64,000 bases of DNA from Ilyobacter polytropus DSM 2926 (GTDB lineage: Bacteria; Fusobacteriota; Fusobacteriia; Fusobacteriales; Fusobacteriaceae): the NCBI RefSeq assembly GCF_000165505.1, contig NC_014632.1, positions 434,001 to 498,000 of the forward strand. Direction: 5' to 3'. Both the position numbers and the translations under genes were made by a program. Of this stretch, positions 43,293-52,593 are shown in pieces. The notes under the pieces were generated by a model. It was not told where the DNA came from. It was given only the letters and a program-made list of their open reading frames with translations, and did not search any database. How positions within the stretch are numbered: position 1 is the stretch's first letter; every line of letters begins with the position of its first letter.

Positions 43293-44534
43293 ATGAAATT
43301 ACTGAAAGCAGTAAGAGGGACAAAAGATATTTTCGGGGAAGATGCCTTGAAATATAATCATATAGTCAACACAGCAAAAGAAGTATTTGAAGCTTATGGC
43401 TATTCTATGATAAAAATACCTATTTTTGAGGAGACAAACCTTTTTAAAAGAGGTATAGGAGAGGGAACAGATGTTGTGGAAAAGGAGATGTATACCTTTA
43501 CTGACAGAGGTGACAGAAGTATAACCCTAAGACCTGAAGGAACAGCTTCTGTTGTAAGATCTTACTTAGAGCACAAGATATACGGTAAGGAAGAATTTAC
43601 GAGATATTATTATACAGGATCTATGTTTAGATATGAGAGACCTCAGGCCGGAAGGCAGAGAGAGTTTAATCAGCTTGGTATAGAGGCTTTAGGAGAGGGA
43701 TCTCCGATCTTAGATGCTGAAGTAATAGCTATGAGCTATACTCTTCTAGAAAAGCTAGGGATTACAGATTTAGAGGTGAATATTAACTCAGTAGGTGGGA
43801 ATGAATCTAGATCAAAGTATAGAGACACCCTTATAAACTTTCTAACTCCGTCAAAAGATGAACTTTGTGAAGACTGCAGGGCTAGATACGAAAGAAATCC
43901 TCTGAGAGTTTTAGATTGTAAAAATCCAAAATGTAAAGAGATAACTGAAGAGGCTCCTAGCATTATAGATTCGCTTAACCAAGAAGAAAGAGAACACTAT
44001 GAGTCGGTAAAAAAATACCTTGATATTTTCGGAATCAAATACAGAGAAAATTCGAGACTCGTAAGAGGCCTAGATTATTATTCTAGTACAGTGTATGAGG
44101 TAATCACAAATAAACTGGGGTCACAAGGGACTGTTTTAGGTGGGGGAAGATATGACAACCTCTTGAAACAATTAGGAAATAAAGAGATTCCCGCAGTTGG
44201 ATTTGCAGCGGGAATCGAAAGACTGATGATGCTTCTTGAAGATTACCCGAAAAATAATCCAGAGGTGTTTATAGCGTGGCTTGGAAAAGATGAAGCAACC
44301 TACGCTTTCGGAATAGCCAAGGCTCTACGGGACGCAGGGATAAAAACTTGTATCGAGTTTTCAAGCAGGTCTCTAAAGGCTTCTATGAAAAAAGCCGATA
44401 AACTTGGAGTAGGGCATGCAATTATCATAGGTGATGAAGAGATGGCCAATAAAAAGATGGTTCTTAAGAACTTTCAAGAGAGAACACAGGAAACCCTGAG
44501 TATAGAGGATGTTATTAAAAGATTGAAAAAATAG
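43293..44534 (+). CDS. hisS: Histidine-tRNA ligase
   Basis: Class II synthetase charging tRNA-His; 413 residues. Visible are the start R-G-T-K-D-I-F-G, motif 2 Y-Y-Y-T-G-S-M-F-R-Y-E-R-P-Q-A-G-R-Q-R-E-F (spaced residues), the histidine signature L-V-R-G-L-D-Y-Y-S-S-T-V-Y-E, motif 3 P-A-V-G-F-A-A-G-I-E-R and the C-terminal anticodon-binding fold. GAGGTG precedes the ATG. aspS follows after 34 nt. Confidence 0.96.
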   Translation: MKLLKAVRGTKDIFGEDALKYNHIVNTAKEVFEAYGYSMIKIPIFEETNLFKRGIGEGTDVVEKEMYTFTDRGDRSITLRPEGTASVVRSYLEHKIYGKEEFTRYYYTGSMFRYERPQAGRQREFNQLGIEALGEGSPILDAEVIAMSYTLLEKLGITDLEVNINSVGGNESRSKYRDTLINFLTPSKDELCEDCRARYERNPLRVLDCKNPKCKEITEEAPSIIDSLNQEEREHYESVKKYLDIFGIKYRENSRLVRGLDYYSSTVYEVITNKLGSQGTVLGGGRYDNLLKQLGNKEIPAVGFAAGIERLMMLLEDYPKNNPEVFIAWLGKDEATYAFGIAKALRDAGIKTCIEFSSRSLKASMKKADKLGVGHAIIIGDEEMANKKMVLKNFQERTQETLSIEDVIKRLKK

Positions 44535-44568
44535 ATCGAAATAAAACTAGCAGAGGTGATTTTTAATA

Positions 44569-46344
44569 ATGATATATAGAACGCATAACTTAGGTGAACT
44601 GAGAAAAGAGGATATTACTAAAAAAGTTACTCTTTCAGGATGGGTTGCCACAAAAAGAGATCTTGGAGGACTTACATTTATTGACCTTAGGGACAGAGAG
44701 GGAGTTACCCAGATAATATTTAACCCTGAAGAAAATGCTGATCTGGCTGAAAAATCTCAGAAAATCAGGACAGAGGCTGTAATCAAAATAACAGGTGAAG
44801 TGAGAGAGAGATACAGTAAAAATCCTAATATGCCTACTGGAGATATAGAGGTTTTTGTAGAAGAGTTAGAAATTTTGAATAATTGTGATGTTCTTCCTTT
44901 TCAGATATCCGGTGAAGAAAACTTAAGTGAGAATATGAGACTTAAATACAGATATTTGGATTTAAGAAAACCTAAAATGACAAGAAATTTAAAAATGAGA
45001 CATAAAATGCTTATGGCAATAAGAAACTACATGGACGAAAAAGGGTTTTTGGATGTAGACACCCCTATACTTACAAAGTCAACTCCTGAAGGAGCAAGGG
45101 ATTTTCTTGTGCCTAGCAGAACCAACGAGGGGGATTTTTATGCCCTTCCTCAATCACCGCAATTATTCAAGCAACTTCTAATGATATCTGGAGTAGAGAG
45201 ATATTATCAGATTGCAAAGTGTTTCAGAGATGAAGATTTAAGAGCAGACAGACAGCCTGAATTTACTCAGCTTGATATAGAGATGTCTTTTGTAGAGATG
45301 GAAGATGTAATAAATGAGATAGAGGGACTAGCAAAGAGGGTATTCCAAAGTGTTACGGAAGAAGCTGCAGATTATGAATTTCAGAGAATGGAATACGCCG
45401 AGGCAATGGAGAGATTTGGTTCTGACAAACCTGACATCAGATTTGGAGTGGAGCTCAAAGAACTTACAGATATAATGAAAAACTGTGGTTTTAAAGCATT
45501 TTCAGGAGTTGCCAATTCTGGAGGACTTGTAAAGGCAGTAGTTGCCCCAGGTTCTGCAGAGAATTTTTCAAGAAAAGTCTTAGGTGAATATGAGGATTAT
45601 GTAAAGACTTATTTTGGTGCTAAAGGACTGGCGTGGATAAAAGTAACTGAAGAGGGAGTTAACTCCCCTATAGCAAAGTTCTTCTCTGAAGAGGAAATAG
45701 CTACTATCCTAGCAAGAACAGGAGCAGTTGCAGGGGATGTAATAATGATTCTTGCTGACAGGGCAAAAGTGGTTTATGACGGACTAGGAGCCCTCAGATT
45801 AAAGCTTGGAAAAGATCTAGATCTTATAAATAACGATGAGTATAAATTCCTTTGGATAGTTGATTTTCCTATGTTTGAGTGGAGTGAAGAGGAAGAGAGA
45901 TATAAGGCTCAGCACCACCCTTTCACATCTATAAAGGCAGAGGATATGGATGCATTTATGACTGGAGAGATGGACAAGGTAAGAACTAACTCTTACGACC
46001 TTGTGCTAAATGGTGCTGAAATCGGAGGAGGTTCAATCAGAATACACAATCCTGAAGTTCAGGCTAAGGTATTTGAAAGACTAGGACTTTCAGAAGAAGA
46101 AGCTCGTGAGAAATTTGGATTCTTTATAGATGCCTTTAAATATGGTGCTCCTCCTCATGGGGGACTAGCCTTCGGAATCGACAGATGGCTTATGGTGATG
46201 CTAAAAGAAAGTTCTATAAGAGACGTGATTCCTTTCCCTAAGACAAACAAGGGACAGTGTTTAATGACTGAGGCGCCTTCTAAAGTAGAAGATGGGCAGC
46301 TCGAGGAACTTTACCTTAAAAGTACTTATATTCCCGTTAAGTAA
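44569..46344 (+). CDS. aspS: Aspartate-tRNA ligase
   Basis: Class II synthetase of bacterial size (591 residues) with an N-terminal OB anticodon-binding domain ([21 protein letters not shown]). The catalytic core has [11 protein letters not shown] and [18 protein letters not shown], and a bacterial-type GAD insertion lies in the middle. Motif 3 is A-F-G-I-D-R-W. It follows hisS as in many Firmicutes, and a structured RNA gene follows it. Confidence 0.96.
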   Translation: MIYRTHNLGELRKEDITKKVTLSGWVATKRDLGGLTFIDLRDREGVTQIIFNPEENADLAEKSQKIRTEAVIKITGEVRERYSKNPNMPTGDIEVFVEELEILNNCDVLPFQISGEENLSENMRLKYRYLDLRKPKMTRNLKMRHKMLMAIRNYMDEKGFLDVDTPILTKSTPEGARDFLVPSRTNEGDFYALPQSPQLFKQLLMISGVERYYQIAKCFRDEDLRADRQPEFTQLDIEMSFVEMEDVINEIEGLAKRVFQSVTEEAADYEFQRMEYAEAMERFGSDKPDIRFGVELKELTDIMKNCGFKAFSGVANSGGLVKAVVAPGSAENFSRKVLGEYEDYVKTYFGAKGLAWIKVTEEGVNSPIAKFFSEEEIATILARTGAVAGDVIMILADRAKVVYDGLGALRLKLGKDLDLINNDEYKFLWIVDFPMFEWSEEEERYKAQHHPFTSIKAEDMDAFMTGEMDKVRTNSYDLVLNGAEIGGGSIRIHNPEVQAKVFERLGLSEEEAREKFGFFIDAFKYGAPPHGGLAFGIDRWLMVMLKESSIRDVIPFPKTNKGQCLMTEAPSKVEDGQLEELYLKSTYIPVK

Positions 46345-46390
46345 CAGTTTACAAGTACCGATATTATTGAGATGAATAAAGATTTAACAC

Positions 46391-46419
46391 TTGCAAAATA
46401 AATAATAGAATGATATAAT
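46391..46419 (+). promoter_or_regulatory. Strong promoter of the structured RNA
   Basis: TTGCAA, exactly 17 nt, TATAAT, with TG one base before the -10 (extended -10). Start expected near 46426. Confidence 0.8.
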
Positions 46420-46425
46420 TTAGTC

Positions 46426-46668
46426 AAGAAGAAGGGATACTGGCCTATTTGCTATCTTTCCTTGATGTTTTGGGCCTAAGGTCGTCAAGGGAGTTGGCGC
46501 TGTTCGCGGCACAACAGAAAAGTCACGAGGGTACAACGAACCCCTACGGACCCTGTATGTCAGCGTATATCTGACTACCACCTATAAGATATGGCGACCA
46601 AAACTATACAGGAGGCGGTAGGCTGGTTACTTTCTTTATGGACTTTAACTATTTAAGGTCCTTTTTTA
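46426..46668 (+). ncRNA. Structured non-coding RNA between aspS and argS, 6S RNA candidate
   Basis: About 240 nt with its own promoter and terminator and no reading frame. The two ends form a long closing stem with wobble pairs (about 46429-46447 with 46619-46637). Inside are CCTTGATG with CGTCAAGG, GTTG with CAAC around a GC-rich loop, GTCAG with CTGAC, and CCTGTAT with ATACAGG. Length, rod-like closing stem and position next to aspS and close to rarA/hisS resemble the 6S RNA gene of Bacillus subtilis (bsrA beside aspS). The sequence itself shows no motif that proves 6S, so the identity is inferred. It could also act as an argS leader. Confidence 0.65.
46640..46668 (+). terminator. Rho-independent terminator of the structured RNA
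   Basis: GGACTTTAA pairs with TTAAGGTCC (one G-T pair), short loop, followed by six T. Confidence 0.85.
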
Positions 46669-46708
46669 TTTTTTGGAATTATAGCTGCATAAAAGTTGAG
46701 GAGGAAAT

Positions 46709-48421
46709 ATGATTTTAATCGAGAAGGAGCTAGGGGCCATATTTGAAGAGACCATAAAAAATATTTATGGTGAACAAGAGATAAAACCCATAGATATAGA
46801 GGCTGCATCTAACGAGAAGTTTGGAGATTTCCAGACAAACTTTGCCATGGTAAATGCCAAGGTTCTCAGAAGTAATCCTAGAGCCATAGCAGAAAATGTA
46901 GTAAACAACCTTGTGGATAATAATGTAATCGAAAAAATAGAGGTTGCAGGTCCAGGGTTCATAAATATATTTTTAAAAGAAGAGTATCTCGGAGACAGAG
47001 TGAGAAAAATATCCACTGAAAAATATGATCTGTCATTTTTGGATACCCACGGAGACGTAATAATCGATTACTCTTCTCCTAATATAGCCAAAAGAATGCA
47101 TATAGGACACCTAAGATCTACTATTATAGGAGACTCTATAAAGAGAATATATAGATATTTGGGATATAAGGTGGTGGCAGACAACCATATAGGGGACTGG
47201 GGAACACAATTTGGAAAACTGATAATAGGATACAGAAACTGGCTTGACAGAGAAGCTTATAAAGCTAATCCTATAGAGGAATTAGAAAGAGTATATGTTG
47301 AATTTTCCAAAAATTCAGAAGAAAATACAGAACTTGAAGACCAGGCCAGAGAAGAGCTTAGAAAACTCCATGAGGGAGATGAGGAAAACTACTCATTGTG
47401 GCAGGAATTCATCAAGGTTTCCTTAGATGAGTATAATAAAGTATACGGCAGATTAGGTGTAGACTTTGATACCTATTATGGTGAGTCTTTTTATCATGAT
47501 ATGATGCCAGCTGTAGTAGAGGAACTTCTAGATAAAAATATAGCCAAGGAAGATGACGGGGCGAATGTTGTATTTTTTGAAGAAAAGGACAAACTTCATC
47601 CTTGTATAGTCCAAAAGAAAGACGGAGCATTTCTTTATGCAACTTCTGATATCGCAACTGTAAAATTCAGAAAAGAAAATTATGATGTAAATCAGATTAT
47701 ATATGTAACTGATGAGAGACAGCAGGATCACTTCAGACAGTTTTTCAAGATAACGGATATGCTAGGGTGGGAAGTGAAAAAAAATCATGTTTGGTTTGGA
47801 ATAATGAGATTCGCTGAAGGAATATTCTCTTCTAGAAAAGGTAATGTAATAAGATTAGAGCACCTTCTAGACGAGGGGAAGAAGAAAGCTTTAGAAGTGG
47901 TAGAGGAAAAGAATCCTACTCTTTCGGCAGAGGAGAAGGCGAATATATCTGAAGTAGTAGGTATAGGGGCTATAAAGTATGCAGATCTATCTCAAAACAG
48001 GCAGAGTCCGGTTATATTTGAATGGGATAAAATTTTAAGTTTTGAAGGAAACACGGCTCCTTATCTTCAGTATTCTTATGCAAGAATACAGTCTATCTTG
48101 AGAAAAGGTGCAGAAAACAGCAAGGTGTTAAAGGAAGATTCAAAAATAATTTTGGAAGAATCAGCAGAAAGATCTCTAGTTCTTTATATGAGTCTTTTCC
48201 CTAAGATGGTTATGAAGGCTGCAGAATCATTTAGACCCAACTTAGTTACTGATTACCTTTTTGAACTTTCAAGAAGATTTAACACATTTTATAATTCATG
48301 CCCAATATTAAATCAAGAAGATGAAATCTTATATTCAAGACTTCTTATCGCAGATAGAACAGCAAAAGTTCTAAAAGAGGGGTTAGACCTCCTAGGAATA
48401 GGAACTGTAGACAGAATGTAA
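46709..48421 (+). CDS. argS: Arginine-tRNA ligase
   Basis: Class I synthetase, 570 residues. The N-terminal Add1 domain is followed by the HIGH motif in K-R-M-H-I-G-H-L-R-S-T, then G-D-W-G-T-Q-F-G-K-L, Y-V-T-D-E-R-Q-Q-D-H-F, a KMSKS-like S-S-R-K-G-N-V-I, and the C-terminal DALR anticodon-binding helices ending G-I-G-T-V-D-R-M. GAGGAGG is 6-7 nt before the ATG. It lies 41 nt after the RNA terminator and ends at a perfect terminator hairpin. Confidence 0.96.
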   Translation: MILIEKELGAIFEETIKNIYGEQEIKPIDIEAASNEKFGDFQTNFAMVNAKVLRSNPRAIAENVVNNLVDNNVIEKIEVAGPGFINIFLKEEYLGDRVRKISTEKYDLSFLDTHGDVIIDYSSPNIAKRMHIGHLRSTIIGDSIKRIYRYLGYKVVADNHIGDWGTQFGKLIIGYRNWLDREAYKANPIEELERVYVEFSKNSEENTELEDQAREELRKLHEGDEENYSLWQEFIKVSLDEYNKVYGRLGVDFDTYYGESFYHDMMPAVVEELLDKNIAKEDDGANVVFFEEKDKLHPCIVQKKDGAFLYATSDIATVKFRKENYDVNQIIYVTDERQQDHFRQFFKITDMLGWEVKKNHVWFGIMRFAEGIFSSRKGNVIRLEHLLDEGKKKALEVVEEKNPTLSAEEKANISEVVGIGAIKYADLSQNRQSPVIFEWDKILSFEGNTAPYLQYSYARIQSILRKGAENSKVLKEDSKIILEESAERSLVLYMSLFPKMVMKAAESFRPNLVTDYLFELSRRFNTFYNSCPILNQEDEILYSRLLIADRTAKVLKEGLDLLGIGTVDRM

Positions 48422-48424
48422 TTG

Positions 48425-48456
48425 AAAAAGAGGGATAGTTTTATATCCCTCTTTTT
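48425..48456. terminator. Rho-independent terminator after argS
   Basis: A perfect 13-bp stem AAAAAGAGGGATA / TATCCCTCTTTTT with a 6-nt loop. The A/T ends allow bidirectional use. Confidence 0.93.
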
Positions 48457-48507
48457 GTGTATTTTTTTAGGATATGGGTAAATTTAAAACTTTAACTGAT
48501 AATTTAT

Positions 48508-48536
48508 TTGAAGTAGACTTGTCTATCTGCTAAAAT
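48508..48536 (+). promoter_or_regulatory. Promoter of rapZ-uvrC operon
   Basis: TTGAAG, 17 nt, TAAAAT, about 28 nt upstream of the rapZ start codon. Confidence 0.6.
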
Positions 48537-48563
48537 CTAAGTAGTATAAAGGGGTGTGAGATA

Positions 48564-49436
48564 ATGAAAAATATTCAGCTGATAATAATAAGCGGACTAA
48601 GTGGAGCAGGTAAAACTTCTGCCATTAATTCCTTTGAAGATATGGGATATTTTACAATAGACAATATCCCGTGTACCATGGGGAATGTACTTTTGAAAGC
48701 CATAAAAAACGGAGACATGGACAAAAAGAAACTCTGTATGGGTATAGATGCAAGATCCTTTGAAAAAGTAGAGGAATTTAGTTCTTTGCTAGATGAATTA
48801 GAGGCTTCTGGCATCGACTACAGGCTGATATTTTTGGAATCAAAGGTAGAGGTTATATTAAACAGATATAATCTAACCAGAAGAAAACATCCTATAGAAG
48901 CTAAAACAATTTTAGATAGTATAATCGAAGAAAGAAGCATAATGGGTGACATAAGAAAAAGGGCCTCTGTGATACTAGATACAAGCTCATTGAAACCAAA
49001 GGATATAGGTCTGAAATTAAAAAAACTTCTTTTTGACAGACAGGATGAGGAGATAACAGTACATTTCCAGTCCTTTGGATTTAAGTATGGAACTCCTATA
49101 GATCTTGATCTCATGTTTGACGTGAGATTCCTAAAAAATCCCTATTACTTAGAGGAATTGAGAGATAAAACCGGTAACGATAAAGAGGTTTCAGAATATG
49201 TAATGGGATTTCAGGAATCACAGGAATTTTTTAAAAAACTCGTGGACATGCTGGAATTTCTCATACCTAAATTTATAACTGAAGGTAAGAGTCATCTCTC
49301 TGTGGGAGTGGGATGCAGCGGAGGAAGACACAGATCGGTTACCTATATTAACCTTTTAAAAGATTATTTTTCCGGGAGAAGTGATATCCGAGTGGTAACA
49401 AGTCACCGAGAGGAAGAGAGGGGGCACTGGCTCTGA
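48564..49436 (+). CDS. rapZ: RNase adapter protein RapZ / YvcJ family nucleotide-binding protein
   Basis: A 290-residue P-loop protein: Walker A I-S-G-L-S-G-A-G-K-T-S-A (about 8-19), F-E-D-M-G-Y-F-T-I-D-N-I-P, and the C-terminal domain with S-F-G-F-K-Y-G-T-P-I-D-L-D-L, V-G-V-G-C-S-G-G-R-H-R-S-V and H-R-E-E-E-R-G. In enterobacteria RapZ guides RNase E to a small RNA controlling GlmS; in Firmicutes YvcJ hydrolyses GTP. Which holds here is unknown. uvrC starts 3 nt after its stop. Confidence 0.93.
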   Translation: MKNIQLIIISGLSGAGKTSAINSFEDMGYFTIDNIPCTMGNVLLKAIKNGDMDKKKLCMGIDARSFEKVEEFSSLLDELEASGIDYRLIFLESKVEVILNRYNLTRRKHPIEAKTILDSIIEERSIMGDIRKRASVILDTSSLKPKDIGLKLKKLLFDRQDEEITVHFQSFGFKYGTPIDLDLMFDVRFLKNPYYLEELRDKTGNDKEVSEYVMGFQESQEFFKKLVDMLEFLIPKFITEGKSHLSVGVGCSGGRHRSVTYINLLKDYFSGRSDIRVVTSHREEERGHWL

Positions 49437-49439
49437 CAT

Positions 49440-51242
49440 ATGGATATAAAGAAAATAGATATTCCTGAAAATCCAGGTGTATACCTTATGAAAAAAGGCG
49501 ATAAAGTAATATATGTGGGAAAAGCCAAGAATCTGAAAAAAAGGGTATCATCATATTTCAACAGGGAACATATAGATGAAAAGACAAGGGAACTTGTCAA
49601 AAATATCGAAAGCCTGGATTTTATAATATGTAATAGTGAGCTAGATGCATTGGTTCTTGAAAATAATCTGATAAAAAGATATTCTCCCAAATATAACATA
49701 AGCCTTAAGGACGAGAAAACTTATCCATATATTAAATTTACAAAGGAAGATTATCCGAAAATAACAATTATAAGGACTACAAAGTCTTTAGACACAGAAA
49801 GTGGTTATTATTTTGGTCCTTATCCTTATGGATGTAGAAATCTAAAAAAAACATTAATAAAAATTTTTAAAATAAGGGACTGTAAAAGGGATATGTCAAA
49901 AAAATATGACAGACCCTGTTTAAAATACTTTATGAACCTCTGTACGGGACCTTGTGTGTATAAAGATGTAATGCATGAGTATAGAGAAAATGTAGAAAAT
50001 GCAAAGAAACTCCTAAAAGGAAGAGGCAAAGAGGTGATAGCACACCAGAAGGCAAAGATGGAGAAGGCTTCTGAGGAGCTAAGATTTGAAGAGGCGATTC
50101 TTTACAGAAATCAGCTAAAAGAACTTGAAAATGCAGAAAAAAGTCAGGTGGCAGAATACGACAAAGCAGTAGATGAGGATTTATTTGTATTTTCCATAGA
50201 GGGAGAAAGACTTTTTCTTTGTGTTTTAAATATGAGAGACGGGAAGATACTTGAAAAAAAATCTTCAGGGACAGACCTTAAGGGCAAGGTCTTTGATAAT
50301 CTTTTTCAAGAAGTTGTGACTGATTATTATTCCAAGCATTCAATCCCAAAGAATATAGTGTTTCAGAAAGAAAATGAGGAAAACAGTGAAATAGTAGGAA
50401 AATGGCTGACATTGAAATCCGGTAAAAAAATTGACCTTTATTTCCCTAAGGTGAAAAGCCGTAGAATGGACTTGTTGGATATGGCCCTCTTAAACTTGAA
50501 CAGGGATATAGAAAGTTATTTTACAAGAAAAAATGTTCTTGAGGAAGGTCTTATGAGTCTGTATTCAATATTAGAACTCAAAAAAATTCCAAGAAGGATA
50601 GAGTGTTTTGATATATCCAATATTCAAGGTAAGGACGCTGTAGCTTCTATGTCTGTGGCTATAGAGGGGAAACTATCAAAGAAAGAATACAGGAAATTTA
50701 AGATCAAGAGCAAAGATACTCCAGATGATTTTCAGATGATGAGAGAGGTGGCAGAGAGGCGCTACTCAAAGCTCAAAGAACATGAACTTCCGGATTTGAT
50801 ACTTATTGACGGTGGTCTAGGGCAATTGGGGTCAGTTGGAAATATACTTAAAAAATTGAAAAAGTCTGAATTTTTAGATATAATAAGTATTGCTAAAAGA
50901 GAAGAAGAAATTTTTAAATTGGGTGAAACTACTCCTTATATATTTCCTAAAAGTGAAGAGTCTCTTAAAATACTTCAAAGGCTGAGAGATGAAGCACATC
51001 GGTTTGGAGTGAGCTATCACAGGAAACTTAGGAGTAAAAGGGTATTGGCTAGTGAATTAGACAGTATAGAGGGTATTGGACCAAAAAGAAAAGAGGCTCT
51101 TTTGAAAAAATTTGGATCAGTTTCAGGTATAAAAAAAGCTGGTGAGGATGAGCTTTGCACTGTTCTTTCAGAAGCACTGGCAAAACGTGTAATCAGGGGG
51201 TTAAACGACGATGGGAAAAAAAAGGATACTGGTAATAGATGA
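49440..51242 (+). CDS. uvrC: Excinuclease ABC subunit C
   Basis: Makes both incisions in nucleotide excision repair, with UvrA and UvrB. The 600 residues show the GIY-YIG nuclease (P-G-V-Y-L-M-K ... V-I-Y-V-G-K-A-K-N-L-K-K-R-V) at the N-terminus, a UvrB-binding UVR segment (about 200-235), the RNase-H-like nuclease domain with C-F-D-I-S-N-I-Q-G and D-L-I-L-I-D-G-G-L-G-Q-L, and C-terminal helix-hairpin-helix repeats (I-E-G-I-G-P-K-R-K-E-A-L-L). It overlaps the following response regulator by 32 nt, so the signalling genes probably depend on this transcript. Confidence 0.96.
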   Translation: MDIKKIDIPENPGVYLMKKGDKVIYVGKAKNLKKRVSSYFNREHIDEKTRELVKNIESLDFIICNSELDALVLENNLIKRYSPKYNISLKDEKTYPYIKFTKEDYPKITIIRTTKSLDTESGYYFGPYPYGCRNLKKTLIKIFKIRDCKRDMSKKYDRPCLKYFMNLCTGPCVYKDVMHEYRENVENAKKLLKGRGKEVIAHQKAKMEKASEELRFEEAILYRNQLKELENAEKSQVAEYDKAVDEDLFVFSIEGERLFLCVLNMRDGKILEKKSSGTDLKGKVFDNLFQEVVTDYYSKHSIPKNIVFQKENEENSEIVGKWLTLKSGKKIDLYFPKVKSRRMDLLDMALLNLNRDIESYFTRKNVLEEGLMSLYSILELKKIPRRIECFDISNIQGKDAVASMSVAIEGKLSKKEYRKFKIKSKDTPDDFQMMREVAERRYSKLKEHELPDLILIDGGLGQLGSVGNILKKLKKSEFLDIISIAKREEEIFKLGETTPYIFPKSEESLKILQRLRDEAHRFGVSYHRKLRSKRVLASELDSIEGIGPKRKEALLKKFGSVSGIKKAGEDELCTVLSEALAKRVIRGLNDDGKKKDTGNR

Positions 51243-51573
51243 TGAGGAAAGTATAAGATTTCTATTAAGGGAAGTTATAGAGGATCTCGGTTATCATTGT
51301 CTTGAGGCAGAGAGTGCTATAATTGGTATTGAGGTAGTAGTGTCTGAAAATCCCGACCTTATTATACTGGATATACAGATGCCGCAAATGAATGGTCTAG
51401 AAGCTATTCAAAAGATCAGAAAAATAAATAAAAAAGTTCCAATTTTTATGCTCAGTGCATTTAGTCATATGGAAAATGTCATTGAAAATATGGGGGTAGA
51501 TGTACAGGAGTTTATTCCAAAACCTTTTGATATAGACTATCTCAGTAAGAGAATAACAGAGGAAATGGGGTAA
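51211..51573 (+). CDS. Receiver-only response regulator (CheY/Spo0F-like)
   Basis: A 120-residue single receiver domain with all key residues: acidic pair D10-D11, phosphorylation site D54 in I-L-D-I-Q-M-P, S82 (M-L-S-A-F-S) and K104 (P-K-P-F-D). There is no output domain, so it works by protein contact. It starts inside the uvrC 3' end and is followed 9 nt later by a lipoprotein gene and then a PP2C-type phosphatase. No histidine kinase is nearby. A link to the phosphatase is suggested by the operon only. Confidence 0.93.
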   Translation: MGKKRILVIDDEESIRFLLREVIEDLGYHCLEAESAIIGIEVVVSENPDLIILDIQMPQMNGLEAIQKIRKINKKVPIFMLSAFSHMENVIENMGVDVQEFIPKPFDIDYLSKRITEEMG

Positions 51574-51582
51574 GGGGGCAAA

Positions 51583-52593
51583 ATGAGAAAAATTATTAAA
51601 GTTGCTATTTTGGTTACTGTTTTTTTATTGACAGCAGGATGTAATCACGTTGTGCTAAGACAGGATCTTTATGAAAAAGTTGCCTTTAAAAGTGAAAAAA
51701 TACAACCTGGAAAAAATATAATAAAGGTTTATTCACTTGAATTTCCAGAAAATTATTTTGAAAAACTAAAATATATGGAAGACTTTGAACTTATATCAAA
51801 GCAGCTTTTATTAGAAGATAAAAGTCTAAACCTTTTGGTTTCTCGTAGTATGTATGACACAATAGATAGTCTGAAAAAAGGTGATGTTCTTCCTGAAGAG
51901 AAGATCTATTTGAAAACAGCCTCAGATTTGACCGATGCTGAGTTGGCAGAAATAGATAAGAAGATAGATGTTTATGTAACAGACAGAGGAGGCAGTGTCC
52001 AGAGACATCTCAACAAACAGGTGTACTTTTGGATGGTGCTCAATGGTAACAAAAGTGAATTTGTAGGAGAAAACCTCTATACTGAGCTTGATAAGCAAAA
52101 ACTTGTAGAAAAGGTCAGAACAAGCAGAAAAGAGTTTTCCAGAGTTTTAAATAATGTTAAATTGAATTTGATAATAAAAGAGAAGAACTTATATGCAACT
52201 AAAAATTCTGTGTTAGATACTTCTGAAGGGATATTAACGGAAGAAAAATCCATGTATCTAAAGGGTATGAAAGATAGTGATTTTAATAAGATTCTTGGAA
52301 AAGAAGTAAAGTTTAATTCTCCTCTTTTGATTTTAGACTCTGAAAAATTTAAAGGTTATACAGTGGTAGATGGAAATTACATATTTTTCTACGGAGGATC
52401 AGATGTGAAAAGCTCTTATCACAGATATGATTTTGAAGTTGAAATATCAGAGATCGTATTAAAAGATCTTCTTAAGGTGGAGAGTGGAATATTGTTAGAT
52501 GAATTATTTGAGAGAACAAAACCTGAAATAAACGGGATAGAAGAAAAAGCAGCTCAACCTGATAAAAAGAGTGTGAACTGGGGGATAAATTAA
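51583..52593 (+). CDS. Hypothetical lipoprotein
   Basis: A 336-residue protein with a lipoprotein signal peptide ending L-L-T-A-G-C-N (Cys 20). The mature part is charged and mixed alpha/beta without motifs I recognise; it includes R-H-L-N-K-Q-V-Y-F-W-M-V-L-N-G and a C-terminal E-R-T-K-P-E-I region. The start ATG follows AAGGGGG. Its stop overlaps the ATG of the next gene (TAATG), which implies coupled translation with the phosphatase. It might be the envelope sensor of that module; this is inference. Confidence 0.8.
   Translation: MRKIIKVAILVTVFLLTAGCNHVVLRQDLYEKVAFKSEKIQPGKNIIKVYSLEFPENYFEKLKYMEDFELISKQLLLEDKSLNLLVSRSMYDTIDSLKKGDVLPEEKIYLKTASDLTDAELAEIDKKIDVYVTDRGGSVQRHLNKQVYFWMVLNGNKSEFVGENLYTELDKQKLVEKVRTSRKEFSRVLNNVKLNLIIKEKNLYATKNSVLDTSEGILTEEKSMYLKGMKDSDFNKILGKEVKFNSPLLILDSEKFKGYTVVDGNYIFFYGGSDVKSSYHRYDFEVEISEIVLKDLLKVESGILLDELFERTKPEINGIEEKAAQPDKKSVNWGIN

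Noticed and set aside
46426-46668. T-box leader or RNase P / tmRNA gene before argS
   Set aside because: No T-box consensus (AGGGTGGNACCGCG), no RNase P core motif (GAGGAAAGTCC) and no tmRNA ends; the length is also too short for RNase P or tmRNA.
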